In this document: positions 23,250 through 35,224 of the stretch, piece by piece
How the letters are laid out: each line of letters opens with the position of its first letter
Numbering within the stretch: position 1 is the first letter of the stretch
DNA from: Acomys russatus
Lineage: Eukaryota > Chordata > Mammalia > Rodentia > Muridae
NCBI RefSeq assembly: GCF_903995435.1
Contig: NC_067137.1
Coordinates: forward strand, 48,017,480 to 48,081,479
Length of the DNA stretch: 64,000 nt
Direction of reading: 5' to 3'
The notes under the pieces: model-generated
The model's input: only the letters and a program-made list of their open reading frames with translations
Database searches by the model: none
What the model was told of the DNA's origin: nothing
Position numbers and translations under genes: made by a program

Positions 23250-23880
23250 TCTCCGTGCTTTCATCAGTTTTGAGTGTCTATATTAATAATCCTCCAAAAA
23301 GAAGCTTCTCTGATGAAGGTGGGGAGCTTCACTATAAGTATAAAAGATACGTATTTAGTGGGCAATTTGAAATTATGTTAATGAAAGAGAATAATAGAAA
23401 ACTCACTCTTAGGGACTGTAACTTACAAAGACACAGGACGGGGTCTTGGCTCAAGCATAGGTTCTCTCTTGTGGAATGGGCCTTAAATATAATTGGACAG
23501 CAACTAATTACTCCCATAACATTTGTGCCACTATTATACCAATAGGTATATCTTGACAGATAGGTTGTAATTGTAGCTTGCCGGTTTCACAGGTGGGTAA
23601 ATCTGTTGATTACTTTTCTCTCGCAGTACTTTGGTTAGCACCTTCCAGCACTTTGAAAACTCTCCAGGAGGAATGAGGTACACAGGTCAGTACCAGCTTG
23701 AATTCTCCATGTCCTATGACACAGCTGTGAGATGTCTTCAGCAGTAGGGTTTTATTGTCATATTTATGGGGATGACCAAAAACAATGGCAATAGCCTTAG
23801 TGCCTATGGACCTCATTGATAAACACATTGAAGGGAGGTAGTCCATTCCTGGCACCCTGACCATTTTTCTTTGATAGCCT
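23250..23880. mobile_element. L1 (Lx-like) non-coding fragment, orientation uncertain
   Basis: Several blocks match a recalled high-copy rodent L1/Lx-associated sequence: 'GAAGCTTCTCTGATGAAGG', 'GGAATGGGCCTTAAATATAATTGG', 'AACATTTGTGCCACTATTATACCAA', 'GCACCTTCCAGCACTTTGAAAACTC', 'GATGTCTTCAGCAGTAGGGTTTTA'. I cannot fix which strand is sense from memory. Small open frames inside are not genes. Confidence 0.55.
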
Positions 23881-25414
23881 ATGGATTCTGAAACACAATA
23901 CCAATGTATATGGTGTTAAACTCTATAACACATTTATTTATATAAAAAAAACTTAAACATGCTCATCAAGAAAAAACTGCTTCTACTTACAAGATGAAAA
24001 CATTTTCAGAAGGATGAATAGTTTGCTATATTCCAGTTAAGACTCATGCCCATCGAAAAGACTGATTCAAAACTAATGTTTCTTTTGACTGCAAAATATT
24101 TACTACAGAACTAAATACTATAATTGTTCACATAAATACCACTATTCTACAAAACTAAACATTTGCAATACTTCTACGATAATTTATCATGTCATTTAAG
24201 CCTCCATATCTAAACTCCGTGTTTCCAAATCAGTTATTTTGGTAGTAAAATAAAATCTAGGCATTTGATCCTTCATCAGTGACCAAAAAGTACAGTACTA
24301 CTCCACTATGGATTCATTGTCTTCGGCTGCTTCTTATTCTTTCTTCACAGAACAAGCTAGAACTCTGACTCCTTCATTCTTCAAGGCATGAATTCACTAA
24401 GCAAAAATCTGTAAGTAACAAGTGCATGTTGGGCACTGTGTCTACTGCAAGAGATGCCACAGTAAGGGGAAGATGTCACACACTTACGCTTGAAAAAACA
24501 CAGACTCCTATAGGAAGCAGCAGTCAATGTTCTCCATCCGGTGTTAGAACACTGAGACAGGGAAGTCATCCAGGGATGTGTATTGTTTGTCCTTGTTCTG
24601 TTTCTGGTTAGAATCAGTTCACAAAGTAACGGGTTTCACTGAGATACCTTCACACATGCATGTCACTCCTTCATTTACACTCACCTCAATCGCTTGCCTA
24701 CAGGCACTGTCCCCTTCCTCCCTTCAAGTGGGCATCCTTCTAGTCTCATCTATATATATTTTTTTTCTTGTTTCTTCTGTTTCTCTGCCAATTTTTAATG
24801 CTATATTTATTCTAGGAAATTAAAAATGTCACCATGGAATACAAATAATTACAAAAAGGTTAGGTTAATTTATAAAATTTTTAGACTTTGTAGTTTAAAG
24901 TGAGCAAAAATGCAATTTCTAAAAAGGATATAAAGTGACTTAGGTGGTTTTCTATTACTTTTATTTGGCTTCTCTAAAAGACCAAAGGAAACAACGGAAT
25001 CTTCTCAGAATTACTTAAAAGGTGAACATAACATCTAATCATATTGCTAGAAAACAGCAGAACTAATATTTATTTGTTTATATAATGTGATGCATACAGG
25101 TATTCATATGCTTATACTAAAAGCAGGTCATTATAAGTTCATAGCCCATTTTTTATTTAAAATGTGATTTAAAGTACAAGATGCTTCATGACTGTGCCAT
25201 GCTCTCTAGAAAAATTGCACTATATGAGTATGGCCACATCTACATCTTTGGACTTCAGACATTTTCCTGAGACTTTGTTCCCTTTATTGAAGCAGTATAG
25301 AATCTCACAATTCTTGTGCTATTCTTCCAATCCATGCAAAATCAATGACATCAAAAAGCAATAGATAAGTATACATTGTTTCTGTCTCATCTTTCTTTTA
25401 TTTCTGCAGTGTTT

Positions 25415-25416
<2 letters not shown>
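23881..25416. other. Unassigned stretch
   Basis: 1.5 kb, AT-rich, no named repeat or gene. Small frames around 24381-24823 on both strands lack domains. Confidence 0.5.

Positions 25417-25457
<41 letters not shown>
25417..25457. repeat. T41 homopolymer
   Basis: Forty-one T. On the minus strand it could be the tail of a retroposed copy extending right to about 25580, but that flank is not recognisable. A TTTCTGCAG motif just before it mimics a splice acceptor. Confidence 0.9.
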
Positions 25458-25462
<5 letters not shown>

Positions 25463-25581
25463 TGTAAGAAACTATCCTACTTTCATTTCTGAAGCATTTA
25501 CCCAAATCTAGCCAGATGTGGGACCCTCTGATTGCCAATGAGGTTGGAGATGAATGACAACCATTATCTCTTGCTAGAGTT

Positions 25582-25810
25582 CAGTCTCTAACAGTAGTCC
25601 CCAGCAAGAGTGGCTTTGCCCTTTCCAACCAAGGACACATGGTGCTATCTAAAGACATTTTTATTTGTTGTGGCAATGGAGTTAAGTCACAGCATCTGGA
25701 ATGTAAAGATGAAGGATATGACTGGGCATCTACAATCCCTTCGAAAGCCCCCACACGATAAGGAATTTGCCTGCCCCAAGCATTATTAACACTAAGGCCG
25801 AGAAACCCTG
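25582..25810 (+). mobile_element. MER20 hAT-Charlie DNA transposon
   Basis: Close to full length (about 229 bases). It starts CAGTCTCTAACAGTAG, then 'GTGGCTTTGCCCTTTCC', 'CTAAAGACATTTTTATTTGTTGTGGCAATGGAG', 'GACTGGGCATCTACAATCCCTT', 'CCCCCACACGATAAGGAATTTGCCTGCCCC'. It ends 'AACACTAAGGCCGAGAAACCCTG'. Non-autonomous, no transposase. It is the opposite orientation to the MER20 at 7 kb. Confidence 0.82.
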
Positions 25811-27654
25811 GTCTAGTTCTCTTGTGGGAAGTTCCCCTTTCTACACAATCATAATACTTAATAAGTTACAAGAATCAACAATCATCTTGTAACTCACATC
25901 GTTACCAGGCAACAGAAGGAGCCAAGCAATAGGAGGTAATTCCAGTTACCTTCCTCACATTTCAAACATACTGATGCCACATACTAGCCAATAAGCTTTA
26001 AACTAGAGCATACAGTTCAGACTCTAGTGTAGTTTCTTCTATGCTCTTTTAAAGCCTCAGATGTTAGGACTTTCTCAGGGAAGGAAATGAAAACAAGGTA
26101 TTTTTAACTACTTGCTCAATAGCCCTAGAAAATTGCCTCTTAAAACATTTAAACACCCACTTCTCATTTTTTTCAAAGACCTAGATCAGCCAAATGATAT
26201 AAAACTTTGGAATTCCTTGATGAGGAAACATAAAAAATTGAAAGTTGGTTAGTTTTTATATATATACACACATGAATTCATATATATTCAATGTGCGTTA
26301 TATGTGTACATATCAATTCAAGAAATGTAACCATGCATTTGCTACAAACACTACAGAAGCAATTTCTCTGAAAGTCTAAATTCTATTGTCATAGCCTTCC
26401 ACAAGCCCACTGAGGTCAGCAGTTACATCAGAGTACCGGAAACATACTCAATGACAACTTTTTCAACTATAAATGCATTTTTCTCAGCATCCACTTGGTG
26501 CGATGTCGTATATAATGAGATTGTACAATTGCTTTAGTCTTCTTTGTGTTCAAAGACCCACAGCACAGCTGAAGGCAATAAAAGCTATCCAATTGTTTTC
26601 TTACTGTCTGAATCTGGAATAAATGGTCCAGTTCTAGAATTCACTCTTTCGTTTGATCACTTCCTTTCAAGCCCTTATCAGCTTACTCAAAGGAATAAAA
26701 GTATCCCATCAACATGTACCGCATGACATAAAACATCAAATGCCAACTGTCCCATTACTGACGAAACATGTATTTGGAAAATAAACATGGTAAAATGCAT
26801 CGCTGCTTTGATTCAGTACAATGAATACCATTAAGGAAGCCACAGCTACCATTCCCACAGAAGAAAGCCATCGAGTGCCAAAATCTTTCCAGAGGTTTGT
26901 TTTCCTCTTTAAGCTTTAATTAAATTAACTAAATTCGAGACGCTGAAGCCCAAAGCAGGACTTTTAGCCAAAACGTTTTTACAGCTTCAATTCCAGTGAC
27001 CTCTCTTTTTGAAAAGTTTACTCTGCTGGAAATAAACCCATGAACTCAAATATCTAGAAATTTTGAGTTAAAATTTAATCAACAGTTTTACTGGGAAAAT
27101 TCTATATGCCAAATGTTATAGGTATATGACAGATAAGCCATAGCTATTTTAAAAGAACTACCAACTGAAGAAATTTATACCTAAGCTGTATGTGTAAATA
27201 AAACATTGGTTATAGTAACAGGGCTTCTTGGAAAATACTGAACTTTTCCAAAATAATTGACATTTTGGAAGGATTTTGTAAAATGTTTTCACCTTCTCTC
27301 TTAAAATTATTAATATCCAAGTATGTTTACTGTTTATATTACTTCTATTAAATAAACGAATCTTCAAAAATAGAAATGGATCAAGAAGTACACATCTTAA
27401 TATATTCCAGTAATTGTGCATAGCATGACATCATTTCAATTTAATTTCATTGAGCAACCTACTCAGCATTCTACCAAGTCCTAAGCAAAGAGAAAGAAAT
27501 GAGGATACTGTCTAAAAGGCTTCATCATCTTTCTTCTTGGTGTTTCAATAGTGTTTATGACATACACATCCATTTAATACCTCACTGCTATGTACATAGC
27601 TATACCAAAAAATCAGGCCATAGGCATAAACTATTTCCAGCTGAATTCCACCAA
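25811..27654. other. Unassigned stretch
   Basis: 1.8 kb without a named repeat. 26880-27060 contains a TTTAATTAAATTAACTAAATT block in otherwise complex sequence, which could be a conserved non-coding element. There is no direct evidence. Confidence 0.45.
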
Positions 27655-28060
27655 TCCCGTTACTAACAACATACCCAAAGGAAGCAGATAGTACACAGAG
27701 GGACTCTTGTGTCCACTGCAGCTCTGTTCACAACAACTAAACACAGAATCAGCCTAAGTGCCCTTGTGTTGATTAGACTGTGAAGAAAGCAGTTATATAT
27801 ACAAAGTCAAACTACACTGCCTTAAAAAGGACACCTTTCACTTGCCACACATGAATCCATTGGGGAATATTATGTTACATAAAGTAAGTCAGACACAGAA
27901 AGAGAAGCACCACCTGATGTAAAGCAAATTAATTCATAAAGATGCACAGTAAGCTGTTGGCCACCATGGGATCAGGGTAGAGAAGGGATTGGAAAGATAT
28001 TGGCCAAAGGATACAGGATGTCATGGTAGCTAGAAATATATTTAATAGATCCTTACCTTT
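27655..28060 (+). mobile_element. Ancient L1M LINE ORF2 3' end
   Basis: Follows the L1 ORF2 C-terminal region at DNA level: 'CATACCCAAAGGAAGCAGATAG', 'CACTGCAGCTCTGTTCACAACAACTAAACACAGAATCAGCCTAAGTGCCC', 'ACTACACTGCCTTAAAAAGGACACC', 'CACATGAATCC', 'ACATAAAGTAAGTCAGACACAGAAAG'. Many stops. Typical of a pre-rodent L1M copy. Confidence 0.72.
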
Positions 28061-29734
28061 AAGTCATAAGTGAATTGAACTCTTGAGAACTAAGACTCAA
28101 TTTTCAGTGTTCACGGCACAAAACAGTATATGAAGTAATGTATATATCATCATATTCTAAAGGTATGTTATAAATAATAAATACACTTTTATTTGTACAT
28201 TATGTAACATTTCTTAAGTGCTCGATGAGAAAAGTCCCATGTTGTAGACATGAGCCTTGTTATGCAAAATGGGCTTTGGAAAACACAAACTATAGACTGG
28301 TCTCCTTAGACTTGACACTAATGACAATTTTTAACTTGTTTTCTTTTTCTTTTTATATTTCAGTAACACCTAACCCAGGTTAAAACTTAGGTACATAATT
28401 CTGACCATTTTACTAGTTTGTTGCATTTTTCCATCACTGAGGATGGTAGACAATATGCTGAGCATGACCCTCTTTCTCTGAAATGCTTTCCATGGTTACT
28501 CAAGATTAAAGCCTTCTCTGTCTATAATAAGCTGTCCTGGGAACCTGTTCTGTTAACTATATAAAATTATCAGTGGCTTAAAATACCTCACTAATGCCCA
28601 GGTACTCTACTCTTTTGTCTTGCTAGAACAGGACGGCTCCTTTACGAGGATTGCTAAGTAAAGCTCTGGCTGTCAGACAGCTGGGCATTTGGACCGTCGG
28701 TCTGCGTTGGATTTGAAACATCAAGGTGCTATGTTCCCCGTGCTTTACCTATGTTAGCACTGACGCTGAAGATGTGCAAACAGGGATATACAATCCTGCT
28801 GGTGCTTTACATGAGTCTAGGCAGTAGTGTCGTCCTAACAAGCTGCATTCCTCAACGCCATTCCTCATATTTACTGACCACTGCCCATGGTAAGGCAGTG
28901 TGAATTAATTCTACTAAAATAACCCTGTAATGTTTACTGTAGTGAGAGGAGCCCTATGCACAAAGCCCATGTGGATGACTGGTGTCTGTCTTAAGGAAAG
29001 GCACATCTGCAGCTTCAAAGCTGCCAGACAAACTAGCTCTCAACAGAAAAACATAAAACTCTTTTATTTGAAATATTGATTAATCAAAGGCAAATATTTG
29101 GCAGACATTATGAAAAATGTGCCAAATGTACCTGTTATTTCAAGTAAAAAAAAAAACAGAATATTTATTGGGAGTGATAAAATTAGAGATTTAAAGTGAA
29201 AACTTAAATTTTGAAAATTACATTGGTCACCACGGTATTTTCACAACACTCACACTATTCTAATGAGATGAATGCTACAATTAACATAGGAGATTTATGA
29301 AATGTTACATAAGGAGGTGTATTGGCATTTGGAAAATCAGTATAATTTTGGTGCCAACTATATTTTTCAAATAGTCATGGCATGTTGTTCAAAATGTCAT
29401 AGAGACAAATAGATTTTACTATAAAAGATTACAAAAATATTTTGAAAAGAATAATTTACTTGGGATCAAATTCCATACCGCAGTAAACCTTTTGAAAATT
29501 ATTGCTTAATTTGGGTTTAATATTGAAAATATTTAACTGTCTGGGACAGGGCTTAAAATACACTAATCTATTTATTGCTACAGATTGAAAGAAGAAGCCA
29601 ATGTGAAAAAAATAAATTGTCTTAACCAAACATGAAGGTAATTTTCAAAGAGTACACAAAATTGATGCTTGTATTAACATATACATGTTGTATCTACTTG
29701 AGTGTCACGGCTGTACATCACTAAATAGTGTGCT
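28061..29734. other. Unassigned stretch
   Basis: 1.7 kb. 28620-28880 is richer in CG dinucleotides than its surroundings (for example around GGACCGTCGGTCTGCG at 28692) and non-repetitive by eye. No open frame supports a gene. Confidence 0.45.
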
Positions 29735-29850
29735 TTGTCTGAGGTCTGGGACTCTACCCCAAATACACTGGGCAAGCTGATGCATGCCTGCCATTCCATT
29801 GGAGACAGCCCAAGATAGGTGAGATTCCATTAACAAAATCTAGTTAAGAA
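29735..29850 (+). repeat. Decayed B4/B1-type SINE
   Basis: 'GGTCTGGGACTCTACCCC' resembles a tRNA-like B-box region. It is followed by 'GGGCAAGCTGATGCATGCCTGCCATTCC', like the B1-derived start of B4. Weak. Confidence 0.42.
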
Positions 29851-30535
29851 AACATACAACAAACATGGCATACATAGGAGTATATTGAAAATCATGAAAA
29901 ACTCCAGCTGCCAGGATGAAGGAGCATGCTGTATAGACTCTTCTGAGCCCAGGTCTAAGTACTGATTTTCACTAATCATGTTTTCTGACAGAAAAGTAAA
30001 CTACTTATGGTTCACATAATATTGTTTCTGGTGGCTAGATGTTTATAAACAAATATCTAATCTCCAAGCTTGAAATCTTGAAATGAAAGAAGCACAATCT
30101 GATGGCATAAATATTGTTTCTTTAGCAAGACATATCGAGATACAGTCTCTGTCTTCCTGTCAATGATCATGGATATTAAAGCAACTAATAATGGATCCAC
30201 TCAACCACCCAGTATTGACCCTCACACTGAAGGCAGAGTAAGCTTTTTCTGTTTACAGGGTCCAATTTTTCATGAATTTATATAGACCAACACAAAATTA
30301 AATCCCCTACTTGTAATTTGTTGGAAAGGCTCTGCTGTTCTTCATTCATTATCCTTAGAGCAATTTAACAGCTATCTCAACAGCATAAAACGAAATGTCC
30401 ATGAATAAACGTGAACTACATGACAATAGCACTGAGGTGAAGACTCATTTTTTTCAAAAATAACTAAATTCCTAAATTCAGTGACACAGATAACTTTTTT
30501 TCCTACAACTTAAAATCTTGTCTAATACTTAAGTG
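29851..30535. other. Unassigned stretch
   Basis: AT-rich, no named feature. Confidence 0.5.
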
Positions 30536-30700
30536 TGAAATTCATGCCGGACACTGCTTATATGTGGAAGTCAGAAGACAACCTTGTGAAGGTGGTTGTA
30601 TGTTTGCCTTTTACATTGGTTCCAGGGAGAGAAGTCAGGCTGAATTCAGGCTTCGGCAGCAAGCACTCTTACCCACTGAGCCATCTAGTTTGTCCCCAAT
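30536..30700 (-). repeat. B3 SINE
   Basis: Reverse-complement B3: 'TGTGGAAGTCAGAAGACAACCTTGTGAAGGTGG', a diverged middle, then 'TTCAGGCTTCGGCAGCAAGCACTCTTACCCACTGAGCCATCTAG', the antisense tRNA head. Confidence 0.85.
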
Positions 30701-31189
30701 ATTTTAATTGGAATATTTCGTTGATTTAAATTGACTACAGTACAAATAAGTGAGGACTTGTGCCTGCCATTTTGTTGGTGTTTTATAGCTGTTACTTCAG
30801 TACTCTGCAATTACCATCTGACTTTGTGTGAGATGTGTTATAGTGAATAATTGGAATTCTTTGGTCACTTCCATTAATGCTTATTTCTGTTGTTCTTTAA
30901 TCCTTTGTATTTAAAATTATTACCTCACTTTATAACAATGTATACTACTGGTGAACAGAGACATTTTTAATAGTACAAAACATTTGCTTTTATATAGCTC
31001 CTTCCCTTCCCCCTTTCTTCTGATACTATTTTTATACAAATTATCTCTTGATATAATATTCTTTTTATACTTAATGGTATATTATCCAATACACATAGTT
31101 TCATAATTACTAGATGAAGCTTTTTTCACTTTTTCTTTACCTTTTATGGGGGAATGATATGTGATTATGGCATGTTTACATGTATGTTT

Positions 31190-31492
31190 CTATGCACATT
31201 CATCTGTGAAAGAGTATAAATGCCGCAGCACACATGTTGAGGTCAGAAGGTAAGTTGCCACCTACTTTGAGGCAGCATCTCCCTGCTGTTCTTCTATTGT
31301 CTTTACCTGGGTAGCTGACCTGTGAGCTTCTGTAGGTTTTTCTGTTTCTACATCCCATCTCTCCATGGGGGGACTGATTATAGTTGAGGATTAGGAAGAC
31401 AGGTTTCACATAAGTCCTTGGAGATTGGACATCGGGTCTTCATGACTGCACAGCCAGTTTTTTTTACCCACTGAACCATCTCCCTGGCCTGA
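31190..31492 (-). repeat. Composite B3/B4-class SINE
   Basis: Antisense tRNA-type SINE. It begins with 'GCACACATGTTGAGGTCAGAAGGTAAGTTGCC', has a diverged middle containing CATCTCCCTGCTGTTC and GAGCTTCTGTAGG, and ends 'TTTTTTTTACCCACTGAACCATCTCCCTGGCC'. About 300 bases, near full length. Confidence 0.72.
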
Positions 31493-31494
31493 AT

Positions 31495-32190
31495 TTATAT
31501 TTTATTTTATCTTTTATTAACTTATTTATGTATTCACTTTATATCCTGGTTATAGTCCCATTCCATCTCACCTCTCACTCCCTCCTCCCCCCTCCCCATA
31601 CCCCCTCCCCTATTCCTCAGAAAAAGGGAGCACCCCCCTTCCCATCCATACCAGCTCATCAAGTCCCATCAACACTGATCTGGTCCTCTTCCCCTGTGGC
31701 CTGGCAAGACATTTCCACCAGGGGGAAGTGATCAAAAAGCCGACAACAGAATCCATATTAGAGAAAGCTCTGTTCCCCTTACTAGAGGACCCATATGAAG
31801 CCTGAGCTGCCCACTGGCTACATCTCTATAGTGGTCTGAGGTCCATCCATGCATGGTCCTTGGTTGGTCCTTCAGACTCCACAAGACCCTCTGAGCCCTG
31901 GTTAGTTGGCTCTATTTGTCTCCTTGTAGAGCTCCTACCATCTCTAGGACCTTTTATCCTTCCCCCCACTTTTCTACAAGATTCCCTACGATTTATCCAA
32001 TGTTGAAAGGTGAGTCTCAGCATCTGTTTCAAACAGCTACTGGGTGTAGCCTCTCAGAGGAGAACTTTCTAGGCTCTTCTCTACAAGCAGAGTATCTTTA
32101 ATAGTATCAAGGTTTGGTTCTCTTCCATGGGGGTGGGTCTTGGGTTGTGCTAGACATTGGTTGGACATTTCCTCAATCTCTTTTTAAAAA
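31495..32190 (-). mobile_element. L1 LINE 3' end (minus strand)
   Basis: T-rich start (antisense tail) then the antisense 3' UTR: a C-rich polypyrimidine tract at 31575-31645 and 'AAGTGATCAAAAAGCCGACAACAGAATCCATATTAGAG'. It continues with 'GAGGACCCATATGAAGCCTGAGCTGCCCACTGGCTACATC', 'CCATGCATGGTCCTTGGTTGG' and 'GAAAGGTGAGTCTCAGCATCTG'. Severely 5' truncated, no intact ORF2. It sits inside the older L1M. Confidence 0.85.
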
Positions 32191-32581
32191 TGGGACTAGG
32201 GAAGAAAAGCACTAGAAATAAACAAACAAAAAATATTATCGTCTATATTTACTCACAAGTTACATTGATCAGTGGTCTTTATTTCTTCAAATGGATTTAA
32301 TCCTGATGGACTTTCTTTAGGCCATCTGCTAGTTAAAAATTCTCCCCATTTTGTTTATCTTATAATATCTTAATTTCCCTTTGATTCTCAAGTATTTTGC
32401 TAAATAGGAGCGTTTGGTTGACAGTCTTTCAGTACTTTAAATGTATCAGCCCACTGCCTTCTGGGCTCTGCTTCCAGAAGGGAAGTCAGCTGTCTTTCTG
32501 ACTGGGAAGCCTTGCATGAGATCACTTACATTGCTGGCTGCCGTCAAGACTAACAACTTGTTTTTTTCTGGTGCTGTTTGG

Positions 32582-32583
<2 letters not shown>

Positions 32584-32637
<54 letters not shown>
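32584..32637. repeat. (GT)n microsatellite
   Basis: Fifty-four bases of GT repeat inside the L1M. Confidence 0.97.
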
Positions 32638-32639
<2 letters not shown>

Positions 32640-32757
32640 ATGCCTCATCAGTTTGAATAAGACATTTATAATTATATTCTCCTTAAATTTGTCTGAATGG
32701 AAGATTATGAAATCCAGTGGATATGTGTGATAGTGCTTATAATCATAAACGGGGACT

Positions 32758-32845
32758 TTTGCCAGGCATGAGGGCACAAACCTTCCATCCCAGCGGTAGG
32801 TAGGGGGTCAGGAGTTAAAGTCTTGCCTTGCTCTTGTAAAAATTC
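32758..32845 (+). repeat. B1 SINE fragment
   Basis: 'TTTGCCAGGCATGAGGGCACAAACCTTCCATCCCAGC...' matches the B1 5' half; the remainder ('GGTCAGGAGTTAAAG', 'CTTGCCTTGCTC') is decayed. Confidence 0.6.
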
Positions 32846-33360
32846 TTCTCTAAAAATATAAGAAACAAATTGAGGGGTTTTCTTGAGAAATTTGTCCTGT
32901 TTCCATTCTGTTTCCTATCTTAAAATGTCCATTATATGCAGGTGGCTGAGAAGATGTTCCACAGGTCTTTGGGGCTCTATTCAGATTTCCATTCTTTTAC
33001 CTATTATTTAGATGGGATAATTTCCATTTAAGCAGAAGCCCACTTTTTCTATTCCAACTTCAACTTCTCTGTTAATCCCACATACCACATTTTTCATTCT
33101 AATTATTAGACTGTTAAAAATTGCATAGTTTGTTTTGTTTTATAATTCCATGTTCTTAATCCATACCATACATTTGGTAATGCATTGTATTTGCCTTTAG
33201 ATTTTTAAAGAATGGTTTCCTTTCATTTTTAACACATTTATAACAGTATGTATAACTTCTTTGTGTGCTAAATCCAATGTCTGGGCTTACTGAAGTATAT
33301 TTTATTGAGTGCCTTATCCTTCCTACTTTTTCCTCCTATTATGTTTTTTTAGGTTGCTTT

Positions 33361-35224
33361 TTTTCCTTCTAGTTAATAACTAGATAGAGTGGACATGGAT
33401 TTGTCCCTCAGAATCTAGCCACATGTCCCTGGACAGACTGAACAAAAACTAGAGTGAACACTCAGAAGAGAATAAAACTGACCCTGAAATAAATAAATTG
33501 ACACATTAAATGATAGTTTGTTAAGAGGTCTTAGAGCAGTGAGCTACTTTTAGTTCTCAAAAAATGACCCAAAAATTGCAAATATCTATCAATATAATTT
33601 AACATGAAGAGTCAAACATCATGGAGCCAATAAATTAAAATTGATGCTCTTAAGCTAATAACATCAAGCCACACAAAACGTAATTTGAATTTAGTTAGGC
33701 TATTAGATGTAGGTTTTAATGCAAATCAGAAGAGTTAATACTTCTATGTGGATTAATTGTCTATAATTCCTTCTCCTTCCAAATGTGAATAGGAAGCCTG
33801 TTGGTTGGTTTAACAAAGTCCTCTCAGACAATTGCTTTGTTTTGTTCTCAGTTTTACAAGAATGAATCTACAGAGAGTATCAGCACTATTCATGCTTAAA
33901 TAATGCATATCAGTTTTTAAATAGAGAAAGATACATTGGAAGGTGTGTTGGTATATTATGGCCAAAGTGTTTTGGCTAGCACTAACACTTTTGGTACATG
34001 TGTCATTAGTAAAAATTAAAAGAATTAAAAGAAAAATATACATTTAGTCATATTATTTTAATTTTAAAAGTTAAGTAGCTACAATGTAATCCAATATAAT
34101 GTGTCTTTTTTGGTTTTTTTTTTTTTTTTTTTTTGTTGTTGTTGTTTTTAAATAAGAACACTAGAAACCTGAGGATGTACACCTTTGGTTTCATTAGCTC
34201 TTAAAAGTACTAACAGAGAAAAGGATAGGTTTCTGTTTTTGATGGAAGTGATTAGAAGGCACCCTACAAAATGCTAGCTATCCAGATCCATGCAAGATTT
34301 CTTCAGAAACCATGAACCCGTGTGTCAGTGCTCCATGTTGAATCTTAAGGCAGAAAACAAACCTTATTTTGGAATGAGAGGAGAGGCTCTCCTTTGCATT
34401 ACTCTCAGGTCGGTGCATCGTCACTGTTGGTGCACTGGACTAGTGGACTGGGCTGGGACCCAAACACTGAGGTCCTTTAGCACCTTTCCCTGAATCAGTG
34501 GGGAAAGGTTCCTGTATATCTGTCTTCAGAGAGACCAAGGGACCCACGTAGAGCTTTTTCCTAGGTCAAAAGCAACCGCAGAGCTGCCGCCATGTCAGTT
34601 ATGATGTGGAGCTGCCCAGCCCTATCTAAGGCTGGTTGAGGAGGTAGAACACCATCAGCTCCTTGCCTTCTCTGTACATGGATGATCAAGTGTCTGTGGC
34701 CCCAAGTGTGAGCCTGACTATTCCACCACAGTCAGCTTCCGGTACAGAGCACCATAAAAGTCCAACTCTGCTCACTGTGCATATTCATGATCTTTGAGAA
34801 TAACTGGTCTGCTCACTCATTTCCTCCTGGTTACCCATTACTCTTACACTTAAGCAGTGAGCGTCACTTAAGAAACAAGTATAAGCCCTAGCTCCAGCCT
34901 TTGCCAGTTGCACAATTTTTCATAAATTAATGTTTTGTCATTCTGTCTCTTTGTCTCTACAGTTAGGGTGGGAAAAGTGCCCAAGATTGTTGAATGGACT
35001 AAATATAACAATTTTTTTAAAAACCTCTAAAGGCATTTCGCATCAAAGAATACATTCCAAGTGCTATCTTTCTCAGTCGCATTGTTAGAAACACTCAGAA
35101 GCATTATCAAAGACAGCACTGATTAGCAAATTACAATCAGGTTTTAAAGGAAACCAGAAATACCTGATGAAATGAAGCAAGATGTCAGATGAAATATAAC
35201 TTTTAATTATTATCATGATCATAA
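33361..35224. other. Unassigned stretch
   Basis: 1.9 kb. T-rich run at 34113-34134 followed by (GTT)n. 34280-34780 has higher GC and a 67-codon frame but no recognised domain or repeat. Confidence 0.45.

Larger units (their letters stand above)
30720..33360 (-). mobile_element. Ancient L1M/HAL1-type LINE, split by younger insertions
   Basis: 32270-33360 follows the familiar antisense L1M 5'/ORF1 region: 'CATCTGCTAGTTAAAAATTCTCC', 'TTTGGTTGACAGTCTTTCAGTACTTTAAATGTATCAGCCCACTGCCTTCTGG', 'AAGTCAGCTG', 'GTTTGAATAAGACA', 'CCACAGGTCTTTGGGGCTCTATTCA', 'CTAAATCCAATGTCTGGGCTTACTG'. 30720-31185 may be part of the same element. A SINE (31190-31492), an L1 (31495-32190), a (GT)n and a B1 scrap interrupt it. 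Confidence 0.65.

Noticed and set aside
25391..25416. TTTCTTTTATTTCTGCAG before T41, like a splice acceptor
   Set aside because: No open exon follows; the next 41 bases are T.
31711..31726. CCACCAGGGGGAAGTG resembling a CTCF core
   Set aside because: One key position differs (A for C) and it is part of the L1 3' UTR, so it would be present at countless loci.
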